Shown here piece after piece: positions 50,885-62,253 of a DNA stretch of 64,000 nucleotides. The stretch spans positions 142,458,036-142,522,035 of the forward strand of contig CM043699.1 in the NCBI GenBank assembly GCA_023935145.1, read 5' to 3'. Made by a program: the position numbers and the translations under genes. This stretch comes from Bretschneidera sinensis (Eukaryota; Streptophyta; Magnoliopsida; Brassicales; Akaniaceae). Positions within the stretch are counted from its first letter, which is position 1, and each line of letters begins with the position of its first letter. The notes beneath the pieces were generated by a model. It had not been told where the DNA came from, did not search any database, and saw nothing but the letters and a program-made list of their open reading frames with translations.

Positions 50885-51182
50885 TTCTAGCAAATTAATA
50901 CATGGAGTCACGTTTGTTTAAAGAGATTTAAAATTAAAAAAAAGATATAACCTATGGAATAAAGGCATAAAACAAAATGAAGAATCTTAATTAGCACTCG
51001 ATTTAAAGTTTCAAATCATACAAAAAATAAAAGTATAAAGGTCGGGAGAAGATTGTTTTTTGTTGTGTAATTTGATTTTTTAAAAATGTTTTTAATGAAT
51101 TAATACATGAAATTACACCAGTTTAAAGAGATATTTAAAATTAAAAAAAAGAAATAACGGATGGAATTAGGGCATAAAACAA
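50885..51182. repeat. Direct repeat, two copies of about 110 bp
   Basis: AATTAATACATG, then TTTAAAGAGAT, then TTTAAAATTAAAAAAAAG, then GGAAT, then GGCATAAAACAA occur in the same order at 50894-50978 and 51098-51182. Confidence 0.8.
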
Positions 51183-52603
51183 TCTTTTATCCATAAGCTC
51201 TCTTCTATGAAGTTAAATTGATGACCAAATAAAATAGAAGGCGGGGTTTTATGAGTGAGAGAAAGAAGGGTATACAACCCCAACTTTTTACATGTTTTAA
51301 CGGAAAAAAAGGTGGGGCTTTTATGACTGTCTCCACTGTCTTGTCGTCAATCCGGCAAATGAAGCAGTTTTCTGTCTCTCTTTCACCCAATAATGAAAAC
51401 AAAGTAAAACCCATCTCTCTTCATCATTAATTCAAACAAAGTAAAACCCATCTCTCTTCATCATTAAGTCAATCAAAACCCTATCTATAACCATAGACGT
51501 GCTTTACAAGCGAATGCAACCATTGTCTGGTCAAAAGTCAAAACCCACCATTAATACTCTACCAAATTAAGTTCTTTGTCACTACTTTTTTCTTCATGTC
51601 AGCTTCTGGTACATGCTCTCAAAAACTTACTGGACTATAGGGAGGCAGCTGCTTCGGGAGGGATGGGGTTTTGAGCATATATTGGCATGCAGCTACATGG
51701 TGATCAGCAGCAGAATGTTGCTTTTTTGGTTTTCTTTTTAGAAAAACTTTTACCCGAATCATCCATCACACTAATATTTTTTTGTCGATTCATCCGTTCA
51801 CACTTGTTATAGTAGTTTTTCATTAGCAAAATTAAAATTTTATTAGTTTAGTTTTAATTTTGTTAGTTTATTTTTCGATGGTTTATTTTGATGGTTTCAT
51901 TTGGGGTCAAATATCTTTACCATTTATAAAATTTATGAAATGCTTACAATTAGCAAACCAAACACCCAAAAAACGGTGATACACCACTCACTCATTCTAT
52001 CTCTACCATTGAATCAACAGGAAACTACACCAGAAGACAGAACATACACAGAAAAAGGCCTATGAGGGTGAATGATTACGAATAGTATTAAGCTCATTGG
52101 AGGGAATTAGCGGGCACTAGTAGTTGCTATAGCTGTGGAGATTATCAAAATTATAAATGCACAAGTCTATTGTAAAAAGAAATTTCATTGAATATATCGA
52201 AGTCTTTTCTTCATATATTTTTTGGGAGATCTCTCACTAACCTCGAATTTCAGTGAGATTTTCTTACTTTCTTTACTTGTTTTTATCTCAAATATCTTTT
52301 TTCTCTTTTCGTAAGAATTTGTGAGCTATCAAAAGGGTTTATGAAATGTTTTCTGCTTTAAGAAATTGAATTTATTTTTGAAACAATTTATAACTTCACT
52401 TATCATAACTCGTTTTGAAAAAATCATTTTATAAATTATAAATAGTTTCCAATGTTAGGGCATAAGGTTAAGTGATTTTTTAAATAAAAAAAAGTATGCC
52501 CAATAGAAATGAAAGCAATTAATGAGGTTTTAATGAAGGTTCTGATCAAAAGATGGCGATGTATCAAAGCCTTTTAGTGTAAATCCGAGGTACCATAGTT
52601 AAT

Positions 52604-52804
52604 GTGTATTACACCTCCCAATTCGTTACCCTTCTTTTCTTTTTCCCCTCTCTTGTACCATCCCCTATTCCTTTTGCCTCTGTCTCTCTCTTTCTCTCTC
52701 AGATCGCTTTTCAAGTATATAATCTCTTGGGGGTCTTTCAATTTTTACTGTGTTGTTGTTTTGTAAATTTTTCAAAATTATATAATTTTCCTCCACACTG
52801 CAAA
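52604..52804 (+). promoter_or_regulatory. Proposed leader of the CLE gene
   Basis: Pyrimidine-rich stretch (TCTCTCTCTTTCTCTCTCAG at about 52680-52700) directly before the CLE start codon. The frame is open upstream of 52805, but upstream residues resemble no CLE precursor and the next ATG gives a proper signal peptide. The leader is therefore judged untranslated. Confidence 0.45.
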
Positions 52805-53041
52805 ATGAGAATAGCTGTTGTCAATATTATCTTTGTGGTATACCTTTTGATTTTTGCAAGTGTTGTAGACTCTGAAAGAAACAGTTTGCTCACTCGCTTA
52901 CATGGTGCAAAGAAGAAGAGCTCAAAGGAACCAGTAGGTGCAACCACCAAGTGTCTCTCTAGCTTTGAAAACAACAACTTTACCACATTGGATGACAAGC
53001 GATTTGTCCCCACTGGTTCTAATCCCTTACACAACAGGTAG
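52805..53041 (+). CDS. CLE (CLAVATA3/ESR-related) signalling peptide precursor
   Basis: A 78-residue secreted precursor, the typical size of CLE prepropeptides (about 75-120). Residues 1-22 form a signal peptide with a hydrophobic core (VVNIIFVVYLLIFASVV). A variable basic/polar domain follows. Residues 66-77, RFVPTGSNPLHN, are the CLE dodecapeptide, with one extra Arg before the stop. Conserved positions R1, V3, P4, G6, P9, L10, H11 and N12 are all present. Position 7 is Ser instead of the usual Pro, as in Arabidopsis CLE40, so the hydroxyproline-7 arabinosylation of CLV3-like peptides cannot occur. Processed CLE peptides bind leucine-rich-repeat receptor kinases at the cell surface and control meristem or vascular cell fate. 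The ATG at 52805 was chosen because it starts the signal peptide. The stop overlaps an ACAG/GTAGAA sequence that could be a splice donor; a longer C-terminus is possible but less likely. Confidence 0.85.
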   Translation: MRIAVVNIIFVVYLLIFASVVDSERNSLLTRLHGAKKKSSKEPVGATTKCLSSFENNNFTTLDDKRFVPTGSNPLHNR

Positions 53042-53276
53042 AAGAGAAAGCGACTAATTACTCTTTTTTTCATGGAGTACTTCCTCAATGCTTATTGACA
53101 TGGTAGCTAGTAGAAAGTAAGAATGCATGTAACTTTGATTTTCAAATCTTTTTTTTATATTTTAATTATTGTGTTTACAAATATTTTCTTTTTGTTGATT
53201 CTCCTGATATATCGAGCATAATTCTTCTTTTACTTTTTCTTCCATTTGCTTTTTTAATTATTTTTTTCTGGTTGAG

Positions 53277-53309
<33 letters not shown>

Positions 53310-55450
53310 TCTGCATAATGTTCATGAATTATTAGACACGATGAATTCACATTTTATCTAATCTTAAGTTTGTAATCTGAAGCCAATAATGATGAGAAAC
53401 CCTATAGAAATTTGAAAAATTTTCAATTTAATTGTACGTGCTTATACATAGAAAAAGAAGAGAATTAAAGAATTTTTTTCTACCACTTAATGATTTGTAC
53501 ATGGTTTTGAAGATATAGAATGACGCATAATTCTATGTTTGAAAATTTTAGTCTAAGTGAAAATGAAAAGGTAACATAAAGGAACTTTCAATTTTGCCAT
53601 CATTCTTTGACATTCACACCAACAATCAATTAAAAACTTCAGTTCCACACCCTAGTGTTAAATAGTGATTTTCTAAATATTAAAATGAAAATTTACCTGT
53701 CAATCTCCTACATGTGTTGCTCAGTTATCAATTAAATATCCAAGTGGTACAAAAAAAAGTAGTAAAAATGGGAGTTTCTATAACAAAACTTAAATAAAAA
53801 AGAATGGTGTTACCATAGATCCGATTTCATTTGTAATTACAAGAAAATTGAGTAATAACTTTGATATTTAAATTTTTTTGATACAATTAATATTCAATTT
53901 TTTTATAATTATTAGTGAACTTTTTAGATCCCGTGACAATTCCCATGGAACCGGATCCATGAGATCAGTACTCTAAAAAAAAGCTAAAAAAAAATCATAC
54001 CCACAATAAGAGCATTACTAGAGGAAGCCCATTTTAACCACCATTTTGTACCACCAGACAGTCATTTAGTAACAAGTATAAGAACTTGAATGATAAATTA
54101 TTATCTTAACATTAAGAAATACCGTTCAGAACCCCATAATGATTAGGGTTGAGGTCTTTGATTGGTTATTGGTGTAGGTGTTAAAAAGGATAACAGGATT
54201 AAGGATTCTAATATCTTTGCTGCCATGAAACGTTTAATTGGATCTAATTAAGAGCACGCACACATATATGTTTGTCGTTTTTCTTTTCCCACTTAAGCAA
54301 AATAAAATAAATATGATCTTATATATGTGGAGCAGTAGCAACTGTTTTCACGTTTGTGTATAACCTATAGCAACTAATCAGTTTCTTATTAATCCTGCCA
54401 CTTCATTTTCATTTTATGTTTGGTATGGAGGAAACCGAGTATAAATGAAAAGGTGATGGCCAAATAAAGGAAGGAAAATTTGTGATCCGGTTACCCTGCA
54501 CTGGTTTGACATGTTTCATGATTCGGAAAATGACATTGAATTCTTTGGCAGAAGAAACTTAAATGCTAGACCTGTTTTTTGAAGTGTGAGAGAATTTAAT
54601 ACTAAGCAACTGTCTGGCTTACTTGCCTGCCTGCATTTATTAATTTTACTGTATTGGGTTAGTAACCTCGTCTGCCTCTCAGCTAAAACAGAACAGTGGG
54701 CGCATGGTGCAAAAAATGAAAAGTCAAGCTGCTAAAAGCATGTACTCATGTAAAGAGTACTATAGGCTAAATCAGTCTTCATAGTTGGGCACCTTTAGTC
54801 TTGATTTTAAATTTGGTTAAGTTTTTTAAAGTTTCAATTTGGTTTAATCAAATTTTCTCGTTATTATCTTTTAGTTCTCTCACTTAAAATAATCACTCAA
54901 CTAAAATCCTTAGTCATTTGAACAAAAAGTAATAGGGATCCTCCAGATTAAAGTTCTCGTGAGAATTATGTGACTAACCCAAAAAATAAACATAGAGAAA
55001 AAAAATATTCTCTATCAAACTTGACACCTTTATTGACAAGTGAGGTTTTCTGTTGATTACATTTAGTTTAATTAAGAGAAATTCTACTACTTTTTGTTCA
55101 AAAGGCTAGGAATTTTAGTCAGATAGCCATCTTAGTGGTATAAACTAATGGAGTTAAGGAGTTAACAAGAAGAATTTAATTAGACCAAATTGAAATTATG
55201 AGTACTTGATAAAATAAGACTCTAAGGATCAATTTGACCAAAAGGCTTCATCAATTTTTTTTGGGACCAATAGTGACTTTTAGCTTGTATTGTACATCGA
55301 AAGTATCAAATAATTAAGAGTGGCGGCCAATGCAAACGGTAGATATTATCTATAAATGGAAATGCAATTATGGAAAGAAGTCAACGTTTTTTCTATTAAG
55401 TGATGATCGGGTGAAATGAACTCAATTGGTAATTATACATTTTTTTTTTA
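53042..55450. other. AT-rich intergenic region downstream of the CLE gene
   Basis: No gene recognised. Contains a (TA)n microsatellite at 53278-53307. Reading frames are short and without family resemblance. Confidence 0.5.
53278..53307. repeat. (TA)n microsatellite
   Basis: Fifteen uninterrupted TA units. Confidence 0.95.
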
Positions 55451-55998
55451 TGTTAGGGAAAATTCTCTTTCCAATGATATTACGACACGTGGTAATTTTC
55501 AAGGAAAAAAAAGTAATTGCATAATCTAAACAGATCAACTAATCAAAACTTCACACTTGGCAATGAGCATTACTGTAATTTTACATCGAGAGACGACATG
55601 ACAATCTTACGTCAATGTTTCAGTACTACTACAACACTCTAATTTATGGATAAGTTGTTATTCAAATCCAACATGTAGATAACTCCAGTCTTATCTTAGA
55701 GGAATATTATTCCTATCACAACACTAAAAGCATTCTCATAATCGAACTCTACTTCGGCACACTATAAAAGGAAGCTCTCACAATCAAAAGGTGCATATAA
55801 TTCATTACTCACAACTCTTGATTTCACATAGCTCTCCTTATTTCTCTAAAAGCCATATACTAACTTAGTCATCAGAGAGTACCCCTGGAGGCACACCCCC
55901 TCCAGTCTTTCGATGACTTTTAGGTTTTCTCCTTGTTTCATGTGTGCAGGTTTCGTTCCCAGACTGTTCTAATTCTTGGCAGATTTTCGGCATCAACA
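55451..55998 (+). repeat. 5' LTR
   Basis: Starts TGTTAGGGAAAATTC and ends CGGCATCAACA. TATAAAAGG at 55763 is the likely promoter box and GTGTGCAGG lies near 55942. Confidence 0.85.
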
Positions 55999-56056
55999 GA
56001 TTGGCGTCGTCCGTGGAAAACCACACTCTTTAACTTTGTAAGTAAAGGTGCAAACA

Positions 56057-57583
56057 ATGCCGCCTAAGAACCCTATCAAGAACGCCACCGGGACCAGTTT
56101 AATCGTCACACGAGTATACACTCGTAGTTAACAATCTGGAAACGACTCCCTATTATATCTGAATATGTTACCTCCAACCAAAATCACAGTGAACCATCTG
56201 ATGGACGAATCAGGATTGACCCAATAGATCCTCCACCGCTTAACCTAGTAGATCCTCTATAGCTCAACCCCATGGACCTTGATGACTAAGAAAACCTAGA
56301 GACGCCTCCTGCACCCAACTCAACTGTACTAGTGACCCAAGAACAGTTCTTGAAACTTCGACAACTTGTTACAAGTTTGGCCATCGGACTTAAGAGGCAA
56401 GCTTGCCCTCCTACATCTCTATCTCATCCTAAGCAAAACCTTCACCAAACAAAGCACTCTGATCCCAATGGATCAACTCATAGTCGCTCTACTACTGGGT
56501 CATCTCCTCATTCCAAGGTAAGGTCCTGAGACTTCTTCACCTCTAGGAACCACACCGACCTAGACAGAAGGCTAAAAGATATGGATAAAAGGATAAGAGA
56601 AGCTTTCAAAGGGAGAAACACCAACATTTTAGATGGACTCAACTCCTAGGATCCACCCTTCACCCATGGGATCCTCGAAATTCCTCTCCCTTGGCATTTT
56701 TGCATGCCAATCATGAGACCTAGGACAGTTCTATAGTTCTCATGGACCATCTTCAGCTTTATAAAACCACTATGATGTTGCACTATCACCCAGATGCCGT
56801 ACTATGTCGGGCCTTTCCTCTGACGCTCGAGAAGGCTGCCAGCACATGGTACTCTCATCTCAAACCAGTAAGAATAGGCTCTTTCAAAGAACTTAATCGT
56901 GCCTTTACCGCACACTATCTCAATAGTAAGGGACCTCGAAAGACTTCAGAAAGCCTTTTCAGTGTCATCCAACGAAAAAGAGAGAAACTTCGGAAGTATA
57001 TCTCAAGGTTCAACACCGTAACATGGAAGATCTCGGATTTGGATCCAACTATCCAAACTCTTTCTTTCAAAAACGAGCTTTGATTAGAGACCTTTAGCTC
57101 CAAACTGACTAGACAACTGACCAAAGAAATGAAAGAAACCTTTGTTAGGGCTGAAGAGTTCATATTAGCTGAGAAAGATCAGACATTTCGAAGAGAAAGA
57201 GAATAAGGAAGAGAAAAAAAAGAAGAAGGAAGGCACTAAGGCAAGTGACCATTCATCGAAAAAACCTCGGTAAGAAGATAATGCTAAGGGATCTAAGCAA
57301 TACGATAGCCATACCCCATTGAATGGGTCCAAGTCTAATACACTGACGAATATTCAAGACCGTGTTGTTCTTCGCTGGCCCCCAAGACTTGTACACCCTA
57401 GAGAGAACAAAGATTAGTCCAGATGGTGTAGGTTCCACAGGGATCATGGGCACGACACCAAGTTCATAAGGATCATGGGCACGACATTGAGTAATGTCGG
57501 GCATTGAAAAACCAGATTGAGTCCCTCATCTGTCGGAGATACCTGAAAGAATTCACCGACCTCCGCAATAGAGACCCCTAGGC
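56057..57583 (+). pseudogene. Broken retrotransposon gag
   Basis: A start ATGCCGCCTAAG at 56057 is followed by many stops and frame changes. The best-kept part is 56742-57083, the retrotransposon gag domain: CRAFPLTLEKAASTWY, then SFKELNRAFTAHYL, then ESLFSVIQRKREKLRKYISRF. Further on, CRFHRDHGHDT (57427) and CRALKNQIESLI ... RYLKEF (57497) form the Cys/His knuckle-like tail usual in Tat-type gag. A 29-bp duplication at 57441-57485 (GGATCATGGGCACGAC repeated) breaks that tail, and TAA follows at 57492. No functional product is expected. Confidence 0.8.
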
Positions 57584-57989
57584 AAAGTCTTGAACGCCCT
57601 GCTAGACAGAGTTTCAAGCGGTGGAACTCAAAACGAGACTCTTGAAGTTCGAGACAAAACCCTCAGAGGTATTCAAGCCCTCGAAGAGATCAAAGTCTAA
57701 GAAGAAACTCAAAATAAAGTGGACAAGATGAAATGTGCCACACATCTACAGCAACAGACACTATCAAAACATTTTACTGAGACCTTACCCATAGAGGTCG
57801 AAGATCTACAGTAAGACTATATAGGTTGGTCCAAAGGTAACCTAATTCCTCAGACAAGGAATGCTAATAACATTAAAAAAATTCCGTCAGTAAACATTTT
57901 CCTTTTCTTTTCAAGATCTGTAATTTCAGCTAGTTATCAATAAAGCTGTTATTTTGGAATTCATGTCAAAATTACTTCATCGAGAAATA

Positions 57990-58494
57990 AGCCCCAAGCC
58001 TCATCCCACTATGGAATCCTCATCAAAGTTATTCTCCTCGGACCCATCTCTAAGACTCCAAGGAATTCGATCCCAAGCATCCTCCTCGGACCCATTTCTA
58101 AGACTCTGAGGAGTTCGATCCCAACCATCATTCTCGGACACATCTCCACGACTCCGAGGAGTTCGATCCAAGTCATAATCCTCAAATAAATCTCCATAAC
58201 TCCGAGGAGTTTGATCCAAGTCATTCTCCTCGGACCCATCTTCAAGACTCCGAGGAGTTCGATTCCAAGCATCCTCTTCGGACCCATCTCCATGATTTCG
58301 AGGAGTTCGATCCCATGCATCATGCTCGGACATATCTCCACGACTCTGTGGAGTTTAATCCAAGTCATCCTCTTCGGACACATCTCCACAACTCCAAGGA
58401 GTTTGATCCAAGTTATTCTCCTCGGACCCATCTCCAAGTCTCTGAGGAGTTCGATCCTAAGCATCCTCCTCGGACCTTTACTCCTTATTGGTTC
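57990..58494. repeat. 48-bp tandem repeat array
   Basis: About ten copies of a 48-bp unit with core CTCCTCGGACCCATCTC ... GACTCCGAGGAGTTCGATCC. Unit starts at 58034, 58082 and about 58131 set the period. Because 48 is a multiple of three, long frames stay open on both strands (for example 58009-58521 minus) without being genes. CTCCTCGGA and TCCGAGGAG are mutual reverse complements, so each unit can form a short hairpin. Confidence 0.9.
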
Positions 58495-58790
58495 CGAGTC
58501 GCGTGACACCATGTCACACACTTCTGAGCTTTAAGCACACATTGGTGCACACTGTCGAGCCACGCGACACCATATCACACACTTCAGAGTTTCGAGCGCA
58601 CACTATTGAGCCGCATGACGTCATGTTGCACACTTCGTAGTTTTGAGCTCACATTGGTGTACACTATCGAGCCGCACGACACCATGTCGTACACTTCGGA
58701 GCTTTGAGCGCACACTAGTGCACATTGCCGAGCCGTGCGACACCATGTCGCACACTTCAGAGTTTCTAGCGCACACTAACGCATGCCACC
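58495..58790. repeat. ~60-bp tandem repeat array
   Basis: Five copies of a unit starting GAGCCGCACGACACCATGTC and running through CACACTTCGGAG and GCGCACACT. Unit starts are near 58495, 58556, 58609, 58669 and 58730. Confidence 0.85.
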
Positions 58791-59064
58791 TCTAAGCCTG
58801 AGTATCATTGCGCACGCTGCCTTCGAGTCCTAGCATTAGTGCGCACGCTCTTTTCGATCTTTAGCATCAGTGCCCACACCGCCTCCCAGCCCGAGCTTCA
58901 GTGCGCGTACTGCCTCCGAGCCTGAGCATCAGTGCGCACACCACTTCTGAGCCCGGGCATCAGTGCGCATGCCGCCTTCGAGGCTGAGCATCAGTGCGCA
59001 CACTACCTCCAAGCCCTAGCATTAGTGTGCACACCGCTTCTAAGCCCGAGCCTCAATGCGCACA
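58791..59064. repeat. ~31-bp tandem repeat array, left part
   Basis: About nine copies of a unit like GAGCCTGAGCATCAGTGCGC followed by ACGCCGCCTCC. The same array resumes at 61224 after the inserted solo LTR. Confidence 0.88.
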
Positions 59065-61215
59065 TGTAACAACCCATCCTAGGTTGGCCACCCCCGAGAC
59101 GGTGTCATCATATTTTAAAAATCCTAGCACGACACATATATGCAACAATAAAAGTAATAATAACAAAAAATTTTACATCGATCCTCAACCCTTAACAGGG
59201 GAGATACAACATTCTGATCTAAACTTAAATATTTTCAATTAAAATTTTATTTTATTTTCTCATTAGTCTGAGGATGTGGACACGTACGTGGCTTACAGAT
59301 AATGATTTCGTCTGAACCTCAACTCACCAAATTATTTGTCTTACCTACTACCTAAAATCGTTGTACAATGAGGGATGAGCTTCACAAGCTCAATAAATTA
59401 AATTTACATGAAGTATTCAATTTGTATAAATGGTCTTTTAATATTTAATTATTTATATCTCATATAACTTGATAATAGCATTCTACGATCACTACACATA
59501 CCATAAGTCTCATTCTCTATCAATCTATTCTTCTTATTTATTGGTTCACCTTAAGATCATCAATTATCTCATAATTACCTCGTAATGAGGTTCATAGCAT
59601 AAAGTCTACCATTTAGATGGTTCTTATCATATCATACTTCTATGTTTATTTCTCATCATAACTGTCTCTCTATGAGACTCATTCATCTATAAATAAATGT
59701 ACAATAACAAACAACACTTCAACATTTCAATAATGCAATAAATATTTAAAACAGATGCAATGCATGAATTATTATTATGGAACATCTTCCCACATGTCGA
59801 CATGTTTTTATCTTAGATTGGCTCTCTCTCAGTTCTTTTATTTCTAGCATACAGCAGCTGTCACAGTATTTATTTCCGGCATATACTGGCTATCACGGTT
59901 TTCATTTATTTCTTGCATATACCAGCTGTCACAGTTTTTCAATTAGACCGGCCCCCTTCCGGTTCTTTTATTTGATGCATATGCATATGAACATGAACAA
60001 TGATATGAAATATGCATATGAACAATAATATAAAAACAAATATGAATTTAAATATTTAAATTGGTTATTCTGATTATTCTCAAATTATTATTGAAAGAAA
60101 TTCCGCTGAATTCCTTTCCTCATAAATCACATCAAATCATCCATCATAGCTTGTCAAGATCCACTAAATTTTATCTTCTCATAATTCGTATCAAAACATC
60201 AACCATAGCTCATCAAAAATTTCACTTATCGCTTTTATTATTAAATCAACTTATTATTCCAAAAATATTATTTCTAACATAATAATTTTCTACATGTTCA
60301 AAATTCTTATCAATCAATTTTTAATCTACCACCAAAGTATAAGCTAACAATTTATTTTAATATTATCACTAGATATTTTATTTTTATCTAGATTATATAA
60401 AGTAAATCTAGCTCACTACGTAGCACTTAGAGCTACCAGTGGATCACCTCCTTGTCTTTTCCTACTCCTCTCAGAAATTTTCCCCAGTTGTTGATCGTCA
60501 ACACCTGATATAATATTTATATTAAAAATTCTAATTATTTCTTCAATTCTTCATAATTTACACCATTTGAAATTTCCCACTTTGAATTCCAGGAAATTTT
60601 ATGTATGCTAAATTTCAAAAATAAACTTCACGTTATTACCTACTGTTTTTCTTAGCGTTTTCCATGATTCAAAAATAAACCCCTTCAAAATTTTGCTCTT
60701 TCAACTTTTTTTTCGGTCCCCAAGTGTTTAGAGAAATAAATTAATTTGAATTGTAAAAAAGAAGAAACCAAACCGGATTTGGTAAGAAAATAAATAAAAG
60801 AAGCTAAATTGTTTATATAAAAATCAAGCATACACATTTAAGTGAGAAAAACAGAAGATGAGAATTGTTGATGCTTTCATATTTTGGCAACTCAGCAGTC
60901 CTCCCCCAAAATTTTTACAAGCAAGGGCCTTGCTACCTTACATGCAGCAAGGCTTAAACCTCTTGGCAACAAGTGTTGCCACTTGTTACCATTTTTTTTA
61001 ATAAAAAAATCATCTATTTTTTTTCCTTTTCTTTTATACTGTTCAATTTTTTTTTGTTTTCCATTTTCTTTGTAACTACGCCTCAATGCGTTTATTTTTT
61101 TTAAGAATTATTTTATTCAAATAATAATAAACTTTTCACATATATTTTATTTTAATTCCATGTCGTATTTATTAAATTACTTCTTTACCCTTACTTTACG
61201 AATACGGGTATTACA
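59065..61215 (+). mobile_element. Solo LTR of a Ty3/gypsy (chromovirus-like) element, inserted in the 31-bp array
   Basis: Begins TGTAACAACCC and ends GGGTATTACA, a short inverted terminal match typical of Tekay/Del-type LTRs. It is flanked by GCACA (59060-59064) and ACACA (61216-61220), consistent with a 5-bp duplication bearing one change. The 31-bp repeats stop on one side and resume on the other. No second LTR or internal coding domain is present, so it is a single LTR of 2151 bp left by recombination. Inside, GATGAGCTTCACAAGCTCAATAA (in parts) near 59370 and short CAGCTGTCACAG repeats at 59850-59940 are visible. Confidence 0.8.
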
Positions 61216-61223
61216 ACACACCT

Positions 61224-61515
61224 TTTCCGAGCCCAAACTTCAGTGCGCATGCCACCTCTGAGGTCGAGCATCAGTGCGTACGCTCCCTCCGAGCCCTAGC
61301 ATTAGTGTGCACACCACCTCCAAGGCCGAGCATCAATGCGCACGTCGCTTCTGAGCCCAAGTGTCGGTGCACATGCCCTCTTCGAGCCTGGGCACCAGTG
61401 CGCACGTCACCTCAAAGCCTTAGCATCAGTGCGCACGCCGCCTCTAAGGCTGACCATCAGTGCGCACACCACCTCTAAGCACAAGCATCAGTGCGTATAC
61501 ACATTTTCGAGTCCG
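61224..61515. repeat. ~31-bp tandem repeat array, right part
   Basis: Continuation of the array at 58791-59064: units such as GAGCCCTAGCATTAGTGTGC and GAGCCTGGGCACCAGTGCGC, with the same GTGCGCACGCC core. Confidence 0.85.
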
Positions 61516-61539
61516 AGAATTGTGTACATGGATTGTCGA

Positions 61540-62200
61540 GCACAACAAGCCTTGGCTACATCATGCCGAGCATCTGAAACCTTGACTACCACACGCCGAG
61601 CACGACAGACTAAGCCTTGGCCACATCATGCTAAGCATCTCAAGCCTCGGTTACCACATGCTGAGCACAACAGACCAAGCCTTGGCCATATCATGCCAAA
61701 CATCTCAAGCCTCGACTACCACACACTGAGCATGAGAGACCAAGCCTTGGCCACATCATGGCAAGCACCTTAAGCCTCATCTACCACACGCCGGGCATGA
61801 CATCTCAAGCCTTGGTTACCACACGCCGAGCACGATAGACCAAGCCTTGGCCATATCATGCCAAGCATCTCTAGCCTCGACTACCACGCACAGAGCACAA
61901 TAGACCACACCTTGGCCACATCATGCCAAGCATCTCAAGCTTCGGCTACCACATGTCGAGCACGACAGACCAAACCTTGGCCACATCATACAAAACATCT
62001 CAAGCCTTATCTACCATACACCGAGCACGACAGACCAAGCCTTGGCCACATCATGCCAAACATCTCAAGCCTCGGCTACCACACGCCGAGCACGACAGAC
62101 CAAGCTTTGGCCACATCATGCCAAACATCTCAAGCCTCGGTTACCACACGCCAAGCAAGACACACCAAGCCTTGGTCACATCATACTAAGCACGTATTTC
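61540..62200. repeat. 65-bp tandem repeat array
   Basis: About ten copies of a unit with CCTTGGCCACATCATGCCAA, CATCTCAAGCCTCGG, TACCACACGCCGAGCACGAC. Starts at 61615, 61680 and 61745 set the period at 65 bp. Open frames over the array (for example 61858-62253) follow from the repeat and are not genes. Confidence 0.9.
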
Positions 62201-62253
62201 ACAAACTACTTTCTCAACTGCATAACTACACTCAAGGAAGTTGGGGCATCTGA

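Larger units (their letters stand above)
48862..52603. other. AT-rich intergenic region with repeats
   Basis: No gene recognised. Contains a foldback at 50447-50582, a ~110-bp direct repeat (50885-50985 and 51070-51182), a 37-bp tandem duplication at 51397-51470, and a T-run at 49792-49809. The part nearest 52600 should hold the CLE promoter, but no defined element is recognised. Confidence 0.45.

Noticed and set aside
58001..58521. Minus-strand frames of 110 and 170 codons
   Set aside because: They lie over the 48-bp tandem array; because the unit is a multiple of three, frames remain open automatically. Residues simply repeat and match no family.
58495..62200. Possible CRISPR array
   Set aside because: The arrays are head-to-tail tandem repeats without unique spacers, inside a plant LTR element.
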